A stretch of 42,642 nt of DNA. It comes from an uncultured bacterium (GTDB lineage Bacteria; Cloacimonadota; Cloacimonadia; Cloacimonadales; Cloacimonadaceae). The notes beneath the pieces are model-generated. The model had not been told where the DNA came from. It ran no database searches and was given only the letters and a program-made list of their open reading frames with translations. The stretch spans positions 1 through 42,642 of the forward strand of contig CALLHY010000015.1 of the NCBI GenBank assembly GCA_938009275.1, read 5' to 3'. The position numbers and the translations under genes are program-made. Shown piece by piece: positions 13,104-20,299 of this stretch (positions within the stretch are counted from its first letter, which is position 1; every line of letters starts with the position of its first letter).

Positions 13104-14159
13104 ATGCCAGAGAATGACAGCACTATTCAAGGTTTACAGACGCTAAGTGCACCCGCACTAATAGACCTATTGGTCTGTGCCGATGCCAGCGACAGTTATG
13201 AGCCCAAACAGCTTGAGATAACCGTGCTACGCGACCTAATCCTGAGCAGCAACAGCGCATTTGAGATAGCTTCCGGCAAGCTGAAGCTGAAGGACTATCT
13301 GAACGCTAACAACAAACAAATCCGGGCATTGAGTGCCGGAACGGAGAACGAATACGCGGTTAACTATGCCCAGGTGAAAGAGGCAATAATGAGCCTCGCC
13401 GGGGTTACGCCCGCAACGCCAAACATAAGCGAACTGGGGGCCTTTTTGAGATTAAGCACAGCCACCGTAAACGATCCCTGGGGAGGTTTTTATCTCTTTT
13501 ACTGGTGTGTGGACACTTATGCCAATACAAGCTTGAGCCTGAGCGGAAATAACGTGGTGGCAAACAGCGGAGCAACAGTTAACTTTGATGGCTCTGTGGC
13601 GAACATTGTGAACATCGTTAAGGACAGCGGGTGGTATGGCAACTACTTACACGTGGCAGTCCGGTATCGCAACATAAAAAGTATATCTCCTCTTTCAGGA
13701 ACAGCTCATTATGAGGTGGCAACCCCAGGAGTTAACGATTTAATATCTGAATACATTCCTAAGGTTGTAGATAATCCAGCGATAAGCAAGGGCGAAAACA
13801 GGCTTTATATAACCTCTGATCCGGTGGAAGGTGTGGGCATTAGCTATGTGTGCCAACTGCTGTTTGATGATGCTGCTGAGACTTCAATTACCGGCAATGA
13901 AGCCGGGTTGATTGAGCTTAGCGGAAAGAACCCTAAATTCACTTACGACATGCCTTTGAACGTGGGTAACTACAGCTTTGTGCATGCCCGGATAATAAGC
14001 GTTAGTCTGCTGGGCGAAAGCGTCGCCTGCGATACGATTCATAACACTGTGGATATCTCCGGCAATTTGCTAAGTGACACGCTGGTGAACTATTTTGCGG
14101 CGCGTTTGGCAGAAAAGCTGGTTACCCAGGACGATACCAGTCTGAAGATTAAAGTATAG
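13104..14159 (+). CDS. Tail fibre-like protein, 351 aa
   Basis: The N-terminal segment 'LQTLSAPALIDLLVCADASDSYEPKQLEITVLRDLIL' matches the style of tail-fibre N-termini (a 'level of attributes' sentence of the type L..L..P...D.LL..D.S....K.IT...L). The rest is rich in Asn, Ser and Gly with regular short strands, as in fibres and receptor-binding proteins, and ends in a helical segment ('LVNYFAARLAEKLV'). A location before the tape measure rather than after it is unusual for a fibre. AAGGAG lies seven bases before the ATG. The identification is tentative. Confidence 0.45.
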   Translation: MPENDSTIQGLQTLSAPALIDLLVCADASDSYEPKQLEITVLRDLILSSNSAFEIASGKLKLKDYLNANNKQIRALSAGTENEYAVNYAQVKEAIMSLAGVTPATPNISELGAFLRLSTATVNDPWGGFYLFYWCVDTYANTSLSLSGNNVVANSGATVNFDGSVANIVNIVKDSGWYGNYLHVAVRYRNIKSISPLSGTAHYEVATPGVNDLISEYIPKVVDNPAISKGENRLYITSDPVEGVGISYVCQLLFDDAAETSITGNEAGLIELSGKNPKFTYDMPLNVGNYSFVHARIISVSLLGESVACDTIHNTVDISGNLLSDTLVNYFAARLAEKLVTQDDTSLKIKV

Positions 14160-14167
14160 GAGATAAC

Positions 14168-14500
14168 ATGAAGATAAAGACCGATATAACAACTCTTAGC
14201 AAGCTATATCCCATCTTTGAAGATGCCGGAATTGAAGGCGTTTTGACAGGGGATTTGGAAAAGATTAGTCAATTAACTTTTGCTGGACTCGCTGGTGTTT
14301 TGCTTAAAACTGGGAGATTAGCTGAAGCTTGCGAGATTATTACAGGAGAATCAAGTTATGAAGGAAATCCTTGGGAAAATACAAGTCGGGAGGTGACTAT
14401 GGGAGTTATTATCCCTTTTTTGATAGATATAACCGTAGGGCCAATAGACCTACACCTGTTGAGAGCGGAGGCGGATGTGAACCAGGAAACATATTCATGA
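14168..14500 (+). CDS. Tail assembly chaperone, G-like, 110 aa
   Basis: Small gene directly upstream of a second frame and the tape measure, the place of the lambda G/GT pair. G-type chaperones bind the tape measure during tail assembly. The 110-aa product is mainly helical and acidic ('LYPIFEDAGIEGVLTGDLEKISQLTFAGLAGVLLKTG'). Near the end of the G frame CCCTTTTTTG (14413-14422) offers C CCT TTT and T TTT TTG, both canonical -1 slippery heptamers, in the correct phase. A -1 shift there would make a fusion of about 154 aa that continues to 14631. The ordinary G product ends at a TGA overlapping an ATG at 14497. Confidence 0.65.
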   Translation: MKIKTDITTLSKLYPIFEDAGIEGVLTGDLEKISQLTFAGLAGVLLKTGRLAEACEIITGESSYEGNPWENTSREVTMGVIIPFLIDITVGPIDLHLLRAEADVNQETYS

Positions 14501-14631
14501 AGCTACGGTACTATCTGTGCAGAATGGGCGTGAACCCCGGGGAAACCGAGATTGACGAGGCTAATATACTAATGGAGCTTTGGAACGAAGAACGAAATAT
14601 GGCTTTTTGCCCAATGATGGTGATGAAGTAA
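14371..14631 (+). CDS. T-frame of the G/GT chaperone (made by -1 frameshift)
   Basis: This -1 frame is open from before the slippery site to a stop at 14631. The first ATG at 14371 has no ribosome binding site and lies inside the G gene, so it is not expected to be a start. After the shift at 14413-14422 the added peptide begins DRYNRRANRP and runs 69 codons, containing 'LCRMGVNPGETEIDEANILMELWNEERN', a helical end typical of T-type extensions. An ATG at 14497, overlapping the G stop (ATGA), could start a separate 44-aa protein by coupling. Frameshift is favoured because two slippery heptamers are in phase and G-T pairs are conserved in tailed phages. Confidence 0.55.
   Translation: MGKYKSGGDYGSYYPFFDRYNRRANRPTPVESGGGCEPGNIFMKLRYYLCRMGVNPGETEIDEANILMELWNEERNMAFCPMMVMK
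14413..14422 (+). other. Programmed -1 frameshift site CCCTTTTTTG
   Basis: In the zero frame this reads ATC CCT TTT TTG. C CCT TTT and T TTT TTG fit the X XXY YYZ rule, giving two chances for simultaneous tRNA slip into the -1 frame. The frame entered is the open T frame ending at 14631. Confidence 0.6.
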
Positions 14632-14635
14632 TGGA

Positions 14636-14752
14636 CTATTTAATGAACTTGTCTATTATCGTGCCTGTCTTGATGCAGCCTTTTGCACCAAGGAAGCGTA
14701 GGAAGGCAAGTAGCAGTAGCGTTACGATGATGCCGATAATACCTAATATCAT
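14636..14752 (-). CDS. Possible antisense hydrophobic peptide, 38 aa
   Basis: Leftward frame of 38 codons starting ATG 14752 with GAGGT seven bases upstream. It encodes one membrane helix ('ILGIIGIIVTLLLLAFLRFLG') followed by a basic tail, the general shape of type I toxin peptides or small membrane proteins. It lies opposite to the structural operon in a 170-base gap between T frame and tape measure where a weaker 47-aa plus-strand frame also fits. Nothing shows that it is expressed. Confidence 0.25.
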   Translation of the reverse strand: MILGIIGIIVTLLLLAFLRFLGAKGCIKTGTIIDKFIK

Positions 14753-14800
14753 TATTTTAACCTCTAATCTGTAAGATAACGCGATAAAAGGAAAAAGCAA

Positions 14801-17800
14801 ATGAGCGAAAAACTTATTATTACACTTGATTTTAAGGGGAAAGAAGAGCTTCAACGTATTGTCGAAACGCTTTTAAGGAAATATAACATTGATGCTGACA
14901 TTGACCTTGGTAGTGTCGCTGCAGAAATTCAAAAAAATGTAACCCACCCCCTAACTAAGGTTAAGGCTCAATTTGCTGAATGGGGGCTGGTACTGAATGG
15001 TATCAAGGGAACTATAAATACAATTGGTGCAACCTACAACCAAACAGTTGGCACAATTGTGAAAGCTGCCCAGGAACAAGAGTCTGCGGAGACATCCTTA
15101 AAAGGGGCTTTAAGAGCCACAGGGCTTGAAGTAGAGCAGAATAGCAAAGTTTTACAAGACTATGCCGCCAGGCTACAAAAGGCAACTGTATATGGTGATG
15201 AACTATTGATGACTTCGATGGCACAAATGCAGAACATAGCGCGTTTTGATAGCACTGAAACCCTAATGCGTGCTACTAAAGCCGCAATAGGGTTGTCCTC
15301 GGCATTTGGCATAGACTTAGCTACTGCGATGGATTTAGTGGGAAAAGCAGGTGCCGGCAATACAATGATGTTAGGCCGATATGGTATCGTATTAGATGAA
15401 ACTCTTAGCAAGGCTGAGAAGTTTAACCAGGTAATCAACATTGGCACCAGCTATTTTGGTATTGCCGAAGAGCAAGCTCAAACATCTGCAGGAAGTATGC
15501 AACAACTTAAGAATACCTGGGGAGATTTTCAGGAGACGCTGGCCACGAGTGTGCTTCCTGAGATAAAACGCCTAACATCTGCACTTAAACCCATGATTGA
15601 ATATGCCACTGCGATGAGCGAAGAGCAGAAGGCCATAACACTTGGATTGGTTTTAACTAACGCTTTAATAGTAAAACAAACTTTGGTTATTATGGCCAAC
15701 AAGGCAGCATTCGCAGCCCTTACAATAGAGCAACAACGGTATGTTGCGTCTGTGTTTGCTACTGTTGCAATCCATAAAGGGGCCACATTGGGGGCGGTTT
15801 CTTTTTCTGCGGCTATGAAAGGGCTTGGGGCAAGTATTGTTTCAGCAGGAACAGCCGTTAAGGGATTTCTCGCAAGCATTCCTGTCGTTGGCTGGGTTAT
15901 AATAGGTATAACTGCTGCGTATGTTGGTCTAAACGCAGTCCTTAAGGTAAATACTGCTGCGCTGAAAGACAAATATGATGCTGAACGAGAAGCTTTGGAG
16001 CTAAAGTATGAGAGTATTCTTAAAAGCAAGGCTGAAGAACAAGCGACACTGAGACTAACTGACAGATACGAACAACTGACGCAGAAAGCACGTCTGAGCA
16101 AATCTGAACAGAACGAGATGGCCGGCATACACCAAAAACTGGCAAGTAAGTATCCTTCGCTCATTAGCGCAACAGATAGCTATAAGAATAGCCTTTCAGG
16201 TGTTAAGGGTGCCGCAGATAAGGCAAAGCAGGCCCTTGCAGATTTGTCAAAACAACAATGGCAAACTGAAATAGCTTTGACAAAAAGTAAGATTGAGGTT
16301 AATAGAATAGAGAGTTACGAGATTTTATCTAAAGAGTTTAACTGGCGCGATATGTGGTTAAGCTCAAATCGTGGGACAGCTTTATCAGGCATTAAAAAAG
16401 ACATGGATATCTTGCTAAATAACGATTCGAGTGTTCTGAGTATGAATTACTTAGAGAACTTGGCAAAACGATTAGAAGACTTAGGAAAAAGCTCTAAAAC
16501 CTTCAACAATCAAGAACAGGCTGCCTTACAAAGGGCATCAACAATGGTTAACATCATGATTGCCGGACGTCAACGATATAATGCACTACTGAAAGACGGT
16601 ATTCCCAAAGAAGAAGATGGTGGCACTGGTGGTGAAGGTGGCGGCTCAAAAACCACTGATAATGAGCGCAAGAATTTGCTTGAGGAAATTGCGGCTTTTA
16701 ACCGTGCCAGGCAAGTGGGATTTGACGCTCATAGAGTGGCCTTGCAGGAGCTTGAAACCGAGTATAAGGCAAATCTTAAGCTACTGAAGGGAAATGCGGA
16801 TGCGGAAGCCTCGCTATTTTTGAAATATGAGCAGGATAAGCGGATCCTGAAATCGGAGCATATGAAAGCCGATGAAGATGCTGTGAAACAGTATTACGAA
16901 ACGGTTAAGTTTTACGATGAGAGCTATTATGCTTGGAAGCGCAAGCAGATAGAGCTAGAGGCCTCGATTATGTTTCCCGGAAACGTGAGCGGGGCTAAGG
17001 ACTGGGCAGAGGATCAAGTGCGGGGGCTGGATAAGGATAAGAAAGCGTTTTCCAGCAGGGTTATGATTGACTTTGAAGGACAGTATGAAGCCGATATGAG
17101 CCATTTGGCAGAGCTTCGGGAACTGGGCTTGGCAACATACCAGGAAGTGGCTAATAAGGCCTGGGAGTATTATCATTCTTTGAAAGCCATTGTTGAGGCA
17201 GATGGCGAGGTTAGCAAGGCAGAACAAGATAAGCTGGATGTGTATTTGGGCAGAGCTCAGAAGGCACAATTGGACGTGAATAGAGAAAGCGACCTGGCAA
17301 GCTATTACAACCAGGTTAAGTTTTTGGATTCTGGCTATTACGAGTGGAAAAAGGCGCGCATTGAAGAGGATGTGCGCTTGATGCAAGTTTCTGAAGACCA
17401 GAAGGCTGTGATTCTAAAGCAACGAATGAAAGAGCTTAACGCCGAACGAATCGCCGGAGATGCTCACATGAACTTCCGTGGGAAGCTGATGAAAACCCTG
17501 GGCATCGATGCGAGTGATCAGGAGGCAATTGTAGGGCAGTATCAACATATTGCGGGACAGATATCGGCCATTTGGGGACAGATGTATAGTAACCTTGAAT
17601 CGGCTAAAAACCAAGCATTTCGGAACCTTGAGCATCGAGCGAAATCTGAGAGGAAATCTGAAGCCTGGCTGAGTGCCGAGAAAGAAAAGATCAATGCCGA
17701 ATATGAGAAGAAAGTGCGTGCAATGAAGCGTATTGAGCAGAAGGTTCAGATAGCTTCAGCTATGATGAATACGGCTGAAGGCGTGACTAATGCGCTAACT

Positions 17801-18253
17801 CAAAAGCCGGCATGGTATGCCGTTCCTGCTGCTATTGCGATAGGCGCGTTAGGTGCGGCACAAGTAGGGTTGATTGCGTCTCAGAAGTTCGCTAAAGGTG
17901 GTCAACCAGGGCTTTTTAGGGGCAAAGGAACGAGCACTTCAGACAGTAATATAATAGCAATTTCAGACAACGAGTATATTGTAGCTGCAGATAGAGTTAG
18001 GGCTTTGGGAGTGCCGTTTTTTGACGCACTGAACTTCGGGAATATTGAGCAGGTTGGGAAAGCCCTGGCAAGCATAAAAATGCCGAGTTACAATCCTGTT
18101 AGTGTTAGCCAAAAATCAAGCTACAATACCGGTGGTCAGGTAGCTACACAGGCAAACCGCAACCAGGTAATACATGTTACTTTGGAATGCGACGGGAGAA
18201 CATTAGCGAGGGCAGTCGACCGCGGCAACAAAAGAATTATCAAATTGAATTAG
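14801..18253 (+). CDS. Tail tape measure protein, 1150 aa
   Basis: Sets tail length and helps DNA entry. It is the longest gene of the module, has the typical N-terminus ('VKAAQEQESAETSLKGALRATGLEVEQNSKVL') and the conserved tape-measure segment around residues 150 to 250 ('IGLSSAFGIDLATAMDLVGKAGAGNTMMLGRYGI', 'SAGSMQQLKNTWGDFQETLA'). Hydrophobic stretches lie at about 285 to 385 (possible membrane-inserting region) and 1000 to 1025. The middle and C-terminal parts are coiled coil, with an internal repeat 'YYxxVKFxDxxYYxWK' near residues 698 and 835. AAGGA precedes the start. It is the last gene of the visible module; genes for tail tip and baseplate normally follow it, but host genes begin here. 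Confidence 0.88.
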   Translation: MSEKLIITLDFKGKEELQRIVETLLRKYNIDADIDLGSVAAEIQKNVTHPLTKVKAQFAEWGLVLNGIKGTINTIGATYNQTVGTIVKAAQEQESAETSLKGALRATGLEVEQNSKVLQDYAARLQKATVYGDELLMTSMAQMQNIARFDSTETLMRATKAAIGLSSAFGIDLATAMDLVGKAGAGNTMMLGRYGIVLDETLSKAEKFNQVINIGTSYFGIAEEQAQTSAGSMQQLKNTWGDFQETLATSVLPEIKRLTSALKPMIEYATAMSEEQKAITLGLVLTNALIVKQTLVIMANKAAFAALTIEQQRYVASVFATVAIHKGATLGAVSFSAAMKGLGASIVSAGTAVKGFLASIPVVGWVIIGITAAYVGLNAVLKVNTAALKDKYDAEREALELKYESILKSKAEEQATLRLTDRYEQLTQKARLSKSEQNEMAGIHQKLASKYPSLISATDSYKNSLSGVKGAADKAKQALADLSKQQWQTEIALTKSKIEVNRIESYEILSKEFNWRDMWLSSNRGTALSGIKKDMDILLNNDSSVLSMNYLENLAKRLEDLGKSSKTFNNQEQAALQRASTMVNIMIAGRQRYNALLKDGIPKEEDGGTGGEGGGSKTTDNERKNLLEEIAAFNRARQVGFDAHRVALQELETEYKANLKLLKGNADAEASLFLKYEQDKRILKSEHMKADEDAVKQYYETVKFYDESYYAWKRKQIELEASIMFPGNVSGAKDWAEDQVRGLDKDKKAFSSRVMIDFEGQYEADMSHLAELRELGLATYQEVANKAWEYYHSLKAIVEADGEVSKAEQDKLDVYLGRAQKAQLDVNRESDLASYYNQVKFLDSGYYEWKKARIEEDVRLMQVSEDQKAVILKQRMKELNAERIAGDAHMNFRGKLMKTLGIDASDQEAIVGQYQHIAGQISAIWGQMYSNLESAKNQAFRNLEHRAKSERKSEAWLSAEKEKINAEYEKKVRAMKRIEQKVQIASAMMNTAEGVTNALTQKPAWYAVPAAIAIGALGAAQVGLIASQKFAKGGQPGLFRGKGTSTSDSNIIAISDNEYIVAADRVRALGVPFFDALNFGNIEQVGKALASIKMPSYNPVSVSQKSSYNTGGQVATQANRNQVIHVTLECDGRTLARAVDRGNKRIIKLN

Positions 18254-18313
18254 CAATTACGTAGTCGTTTTGACAGCAGCTTTGGAAATCAATGGGAGAG
18301 CGCGGAGTTTTTG

Positions 18314-18350
18314 TCAAATGGGTTGACGAACTTTCCAAATGGGTTGACGC
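18314..18350 (+). repeat. Direct repeat CAAATGGGTTGACG, period 21, near prophage right end
   Basis: CAAATGGGTTGACG occurs at 18315-18328 and 18336-18349. Its first copy is embedded in the inverted motif GTCAAATGGGTTGAC. It is in the 194-base gap between the last phage gene and the first host gene, so it may be a transposase- or integrase-binding site or the right attachment region. No matching left-end copy can be examined. Confidence 0.45.
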
Positions 18351-18447
18351 GGGATATCTGACATCACATCCATAGAACTCATAAAAAACACTTGACCAAT
18401 ATAAGCCTATCTTTAAGTGTGAAGAATATGATAAAAATGGAGCCAAA

Positions 18448-18759
18448 ATGAACATACATTTTCGTGATGTCCAAACCGGCAGCGTGGAAGCCAGAGCAAT
18501 TCTGGAGATAGCCGAAGGGGTATTCCTGAATGAAGTTACCATCCTGAATATCGATGGAGAAACTGTGGTGGAATTTCCTCGCAAGAGCTTTGTGGGCAAA
18601 AATAAGCGCACTTATTACATAGACATTATCACCTTCGAAGATAACGACAAGCGCATAGTGTGGGAATTGGAAGTAAAAAAAGCATATCGAGAATGGCGCA
18701 AGACCAACAAGAAAGTCCTTGTTTATGAAGAAAATAAGATAAATGGAGGATCACAATGA
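18448..18759 (+). CDS. SpoVG-like protein, 103 aa
   Basis: A 103-aa protein whose order of strands, 'SVEARAILEIAEGVFLNEVTILNIDGETVVEFPRKSFVGKNKRTYYIDIITFEDNDKRIVWELEVKKAYREW', resembles SpoVG (regulator linked to septation and nucleic-acid binding in many bacteria), where a short Arg-Ala-Ile strand leads to 'VRVIDG..G.FV.MP.K...' and a C-terminal helix. Its ATGA overlaps the start of the aminotransferase gene, so it is translationally coupled to the metabolic operon and may regulate it. The similarity is from pattern only. Confidence 0.5.
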   Translation: MNIHFRDVQTGSVEARAILEIAEGVFLNEVTILNIDGETVVEFPRKSFVGKNKRTYYIDIITFEDNDKRIVWELEVKKAYREWRKTNKKVLVYEENKINGGSQ

Positions 18760-19970
18760 TCACCGATTTGCAAGATATCCTATCGACCAATATCAAGGGT
18801 ATGAAGCGTTCGGCAATTCGCGAATTGCTGAAGTATCTTGGAACACCGGGTTTAATCTCCTTTTCTGGAGGCTTTCCCAGCCCGGCAACTTTTCCCACAG
18901 AAGAGCTGAAGACCATAATAGCAGAAGTTATGGATACTGAAGCTGCCTACGCCCTGCAATATGGCGCAACCGAAGGTGATAATCTGCTTAGAACTTTGCT
19001 GGTAGAGCGTTACAAAGCCTCCGGCGTGGATATGGGCATCGAAAACATGATTATCACCACCGCCTCACAGCAGGCTTTAGACCTTATAGCAAAGATGTTT
19101 ATAAACCGTGGCGACTACGTTATAGTTGGTTTACCCTCCTATCTTGGCGGACTTTCTGCCTTCAATTCCTATGGTGCGAACATGGTTGGCATACCCATGG
19201 ATGAAGAAGGTGAAGACCCAAACATAATGGAAGCCAAGCTAAAAGAGCTAATCGGCATGGGAAAAAAGCCGAAGTTCATCTATCTTATTCCCGATTTCCA
19301 AAACCCAGCGGGTGTAACCATGAGCGAACGCCGCCGTAAAGAAATACTTGAGCTTGCTTATAAATATGACGTTTTAATAATAGAAGACAGCCCCTACCGT
19401 GAATTACGCTATGAGGGGACTCCCCAGAAGACCATATATGAAATGGACGGCACAGGACATGTAGTGCTGTTGGGAACCTTTAGCAAGATATTCTGCCCCG
19501 GCTTCCGCATTGGTTGGGTGGTAGGGCATCCCGACGTGCTGGACAAGATTGTGGTTGGCAAGCAGGCAACTGATCTGTGCACCCCGCCTTTCACCCAGCG
19601 CATAGCCGCCAGATACATCGAAAAAGGGCTGCTTGATCCCAAGATTGGCGACATTCGTAAAATGTATGCTGAGAAGCAAAAGACCATGCTAAGTGCGTTG
19701 GAGCAATATATGCCCGAAGAGATTAGCTGGACTCACCCGGAAGGTGGCTTGTTCCTAATGGCCAAAGGCCCTGAAACACTGGATACCAACGCCATTCTGC
19801 TGGATTGCATAAAGGAAGCCAATGTGGCATACGTTGCCGGTAATAGCTTTTTCTGTGATGGCAGTGGCAACAATACCATGCGCTTGAACTTCAGCTACGA
19901 AAGCATTGAAAAGAACATTGAAGGCTGCCAGCGTTTGGGAACATTCTTTAAGAAAATAATCACAAAATAA
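18756..19970 (+). CDS. PLP-dependent aminotransferase (class I/II, 2-aminoadipate type), 404 aa
   Basis: Fold-type I PLP aminotransferase that moves an amino group to a 2-oxoacid. Length (404 aa) and motifs are typical: 'GLISFSGGFPSPATFP' near the start, 'LQYGATEGDNLLR', 'YLIPDFQNPAGVTMS', 'IIEDSPYRELRY' and the PLP lysine Lys244 in 'GTFSKIFCPGFRIGW'. This pattern is that of the LysN/2-aminoadipate aminotransferase branch, which often acts broadly on glutamate, aromatic or branched-chain partners. It is coupled to the SpoVG-like gene by an ATGA overlap and followed 20 bases later by korD, so it probably makes the 2-oxoacid used by the ferredoxin oxidoreductase. Confidence 0.88.
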   Translation: MITDLQDILSTNIKGMKRSAIRELLKYLGTPGLISFSGGFPSPATFPTEELKTIIAEVMDTEAAYALQYGATEGDNLLRTLLVERYKASGVDMGIENMIITTASQQALDLIAKMFINRGDYVIVGLPSYLGGLSAFNSYGANMVGIPMDEEGEDPNIMEAKLKELIGMGKKPKFIYLIPDFQNPAGVTMSERRRKEILELAYKYDVLIIEDSPYRELRYEGTPQKTIYEMDGTGHVVLLGTFSKIFCPGFRIGWVVGHPDVLDKIVVGKQATDLCTPPFTQRIAARYIEKGLLDPKIGDIRKMYAEKQKTMLSALEQYMPEEISWTHPEGGLFLMAKGPETLDTNAILLDCIKEANVAYVAGNSFFCDGSGNNTMRLNFSYESIEKNIEGCQRLGTFFKKIITK

Positions 19971-19990
19971 AACAAATCTGTGGAGGAATA

Positions 19991-20290
19991 ATGTCCAACA
20001 AAGTCGAAAAAGACCGTATGGGCATGATCATTCGTGCGGAAGACACTCCAGAAAAGATGGAAGTGGAACTCACCGAGGTGAAAGCACCCGGTGACGACGA
20101 TTCTCCCGTGCTGATCTATTACAATTGGTGCAAGAAGTGCGGTATTTGCGTAGCTTTTTGTCCCACAGGCTGCCTGGGAAGGAAGAGCGATGGCTCGCCT
20201 TATGTAATGGCACCTGAAAAATGTATTCACTGCGAAACCTGCGATAGGCTATGTCCGGATTTTGCCATAACCGGTGCTAAGGATCGCTGA
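19991..20290 (+). CDS. korD: 2-oxoacid:ferredoxin oxidoreductase delta subunit (4Fe-4S), 99 aa
   Basis: Small ferredoxin-like subunit that carries electrons from the TPP subunit to ferredoxin. Two classic CxxCxxCxxxC clusters are visible: Cys47, 50, 53, 57 and Cys78, 81, 84, 88, each followed by Pro. GGAGG precedes the ATG. The N-terminal 40 residues are a charged extension. It is the first of four subunits in the order D-A-B-C, with a 20-base gap to the aminotransferase and 9 bases to the alpha subunit. Confidence 0.9.
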   Translation: MSNKVEKDRMGMIIRAEDTPEKMEVELTEVKAPGDDDSPVLIYYNWCKKCGICVAFCPTGCLGRKSDGSPYVMAPEKCIHCETCDRLCPDFAITGAKDR

Positions 20291-20299
20291 GGAGAGGAA

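Larger units (their letters stand above)
1..18253. mobile_element. Prophage of a tailed phage (left end outside window)
   Basis: A continuous block of phage genes: regulatory and early genes on both strands (1 to 3395), repressor (3498), cargo gene (4160) and a rightward head-tail module (5541 to 18253) with protease, capsid, portal, large terminase, tail tube, tail chaperone and tape measure. Host metabolic genes start at 18448, so the right end should lie between 18254 and 18447, where a 21-base-period direct repeat is seen. The left end, integrase or transposase, lysin and tail-tip genes are not visible. A Mu-like transposable phage is possible (helix-turn-helix gene at the left edge, no tRNA at the right end), but this is inference. 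The named structural genes are open, so decay is not evident. Confidence 0.9.

Noticed and set aside
14371..14380. GGGAAAA as the frameshift site of the G/GT pair
   Set aside because: In the zero frame it reads TGG GAA AAT, so the heptamer is out of phase for a tandem -1 slip. CCCTTTTTTG at 14413 is in phase.
14631..14774. 47-aa plus-strand frame between the T frame and the tape measure
   Set aside because: Its start overlaps the previous stop (TAATG), but there is no good ribosome binding site and the Ser/Met/Ile-rich product resembles nothing known. The opposite-strand frame looks slightly better, and neither is certain.
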